This document shows, one piece after another, positions 63,616 through 64,000 of a stretch of DNA of 64,000 bases (position 1 is the stretch's first letter; every line of letters starts with the position of its first letter). This DNA is from Streptomyces mirabilis (GTDB lineage: Bacteria; Actinomycetota; Actinomycetes; Streptomycetales; Streptomycetaceae). The stretch spans positions 8,742,001 through 8,806,000 of the forward strand of contig NZ_JBCJKP010000001.1 of NCBI RefSeq assembly GCF_039503195.1, in the 5' to 3' direction. A program made the position numbers and the translations under genes. The notes beneath the pieces are model-generated. The model was not told where the DNA came from, searched no databases, and was given only the letters and a program-made list of their open reading frames with translations.

Positions 63616-64000
63616 ATGAGCATGAGCGCGGAGCACGACGCTCTCCGGCAGGCGCTGGGGGGATACGTCCTGGGCACGCTGCCCCCGGCGGAAATGGAAC
63701 AAGCGCGCGCCCACCTCGCGGAATGCGCCGAGTGTCAGGCGGAACACGCCCAGCTCGCGGGACTGCCCGCGCTGCTGGCGACGGTGACCGCGGCCGAAGC
63801 TGCGGGCCGGACCGCGCCGGTGGCCGACGAAGACCTGGCCGACCGGCTGGTGGCGCGGGCGGCCGAGAGCGCTCAAGGCTCCGCGCCAGTACGGCCCGCC
63901 GTGTCCGCGGTGTCGCAGACGCCGGAGGCGGGTGTGCTGGAGAGGCTGCTCCAGCAGGCCGCGGCCCGGCGTCGCAGGACCTGGCGTCTGCAACTGGCCG
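63616..64000 (+). CDS. Zinc-finger anti-sigma factor, N-terminal part
   Basis: Begins at ATG 63616 with perfect AGGAGGTGG. The 128 visible residues contain the ZAS motif HLAECAEC (H-x3-C-x2-C) that binds and inhibits the sigma factor. The expected transmembrane helix lies beyond the window edge. Cognate of the upstream ECF factor; Tat-related stress or oxidation may release it. Confidence 0.88.
   Translation, partial: MSMSAEHDALRQALGGYVLGTLPPAEMEQARAHLAECAECQAEHAQLAGLPALLATVTAAEAAGRTAPVADEDLADRLVARAAESAQGSAPVRPAVSAVSQTPEAGVLERLLQQAAARRRRTWRLQLA

Overview
The window is a piece of a high-GC actinobacterial chromosome, almost certainly Streptomyces. The evidence is strong third-codon G/C, frequent GTG starts, many ATGA/GTGA/TGATG coupled genes, twin-arginine signal peptides, abundant secreted glycoside hydrolases, solute-binding lipoproteins and ECF/anti-sigma pairs. 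I saw no rRNA, tRNA, CRISPR array, insertion sequence or prophage. About 55 genes are called, and gene-free stretches are short.

Left part (1-28.2 kb). A transketolase start and an AraC regulator diverge at the left edge. They are followed by a secreted GH16 beta-glucanase with a perfect 14-bp LacI-type palindrome upstream and by an L,D-transpeptidase lipoprotein. A MarR-IclR regulator pair diverges from a four-gene CoA-dependent catabolic operon (SDR, amidohydrolase, acyl-CoA ligase, MaoC hydratase). The 190 bp around its promoter carry two different families of operator-like repeats. From 9.9 to 26.2 kb lies a divergent glycan locus. Leftward are a PfkB kinase, sugar ABC importer, GH2 beta-galactosidase and two exported (Tat) proteins, a phosphoesterase and a PHP-domain protein. 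Rightward are a DeoR regulator, a GH4 enzyme and a GH38 alpha-mannosidase. A GH18 chitinase with two DasR-like sites in its promoter closes this part.

Middle (28.4-39.4 kb). This holds an ATP-grasp protein, a cytosolic phosphoesterase overlapping an Sfp-type phosphopantetheinyl transferase, and an alpha/beta hydrolase whose last codons are frameshifted. A compact leftward module follows: XRE regulator, ImmA/IrrE protease, seven-helix membrane protein, FAD oxidoreductase. An orphan MmyB-type ligand-binding domain diverges from it. A GntR regulator is then coupled to a soluble Cache-domain protein.

Right part (39.4-64 kb). A four-gene polyamine-type ABC importer leads into a trans-4-hydroxy-L-proline degradation cluster: FAD amino-acid oxidase, small 2Fe-2S subunit, FAD/BFD subunit, DapA-like deaminase, proline racemase-type epimerase and GntR regulator. 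A GTGACAT half-site recurs at three of its promoters. Next is a LacI-regulated maltose-type importer with a GH13 alpha-glucosidase, where the CTTGCG motif recurs in both control regions. Then comes a decaying stretch: a truncated ABC ATPase, an intact VanA/VanB-like Rieske demethylase operon with a tiny gene wedged between its subunits, an MmyB-type XRE regulator with a 17-bp palindromic operator, a carboxymuconolactone-decarboxylase-like gene, a broken SDR fragment, and a 45-bp direct repeat present twice. The window ends with a coupled cupredoxin / Tat phosphoesterase / membrane-protein operon beside an ECF sigma factor and its zinc anti-sigma factor (cut by the edge).

Taken together this is an accessory catabolic region: secreted polymer hydrolases, matching importers, intracellular glycosidases and local regulators for glucans, chitin, mannose/galactose glycans, alpha-glucans, hydroxyproline (collagen or plant cell-wall protein) and methoxylated aromatics. 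Functions come from motif reading alone; substrates are inferred.
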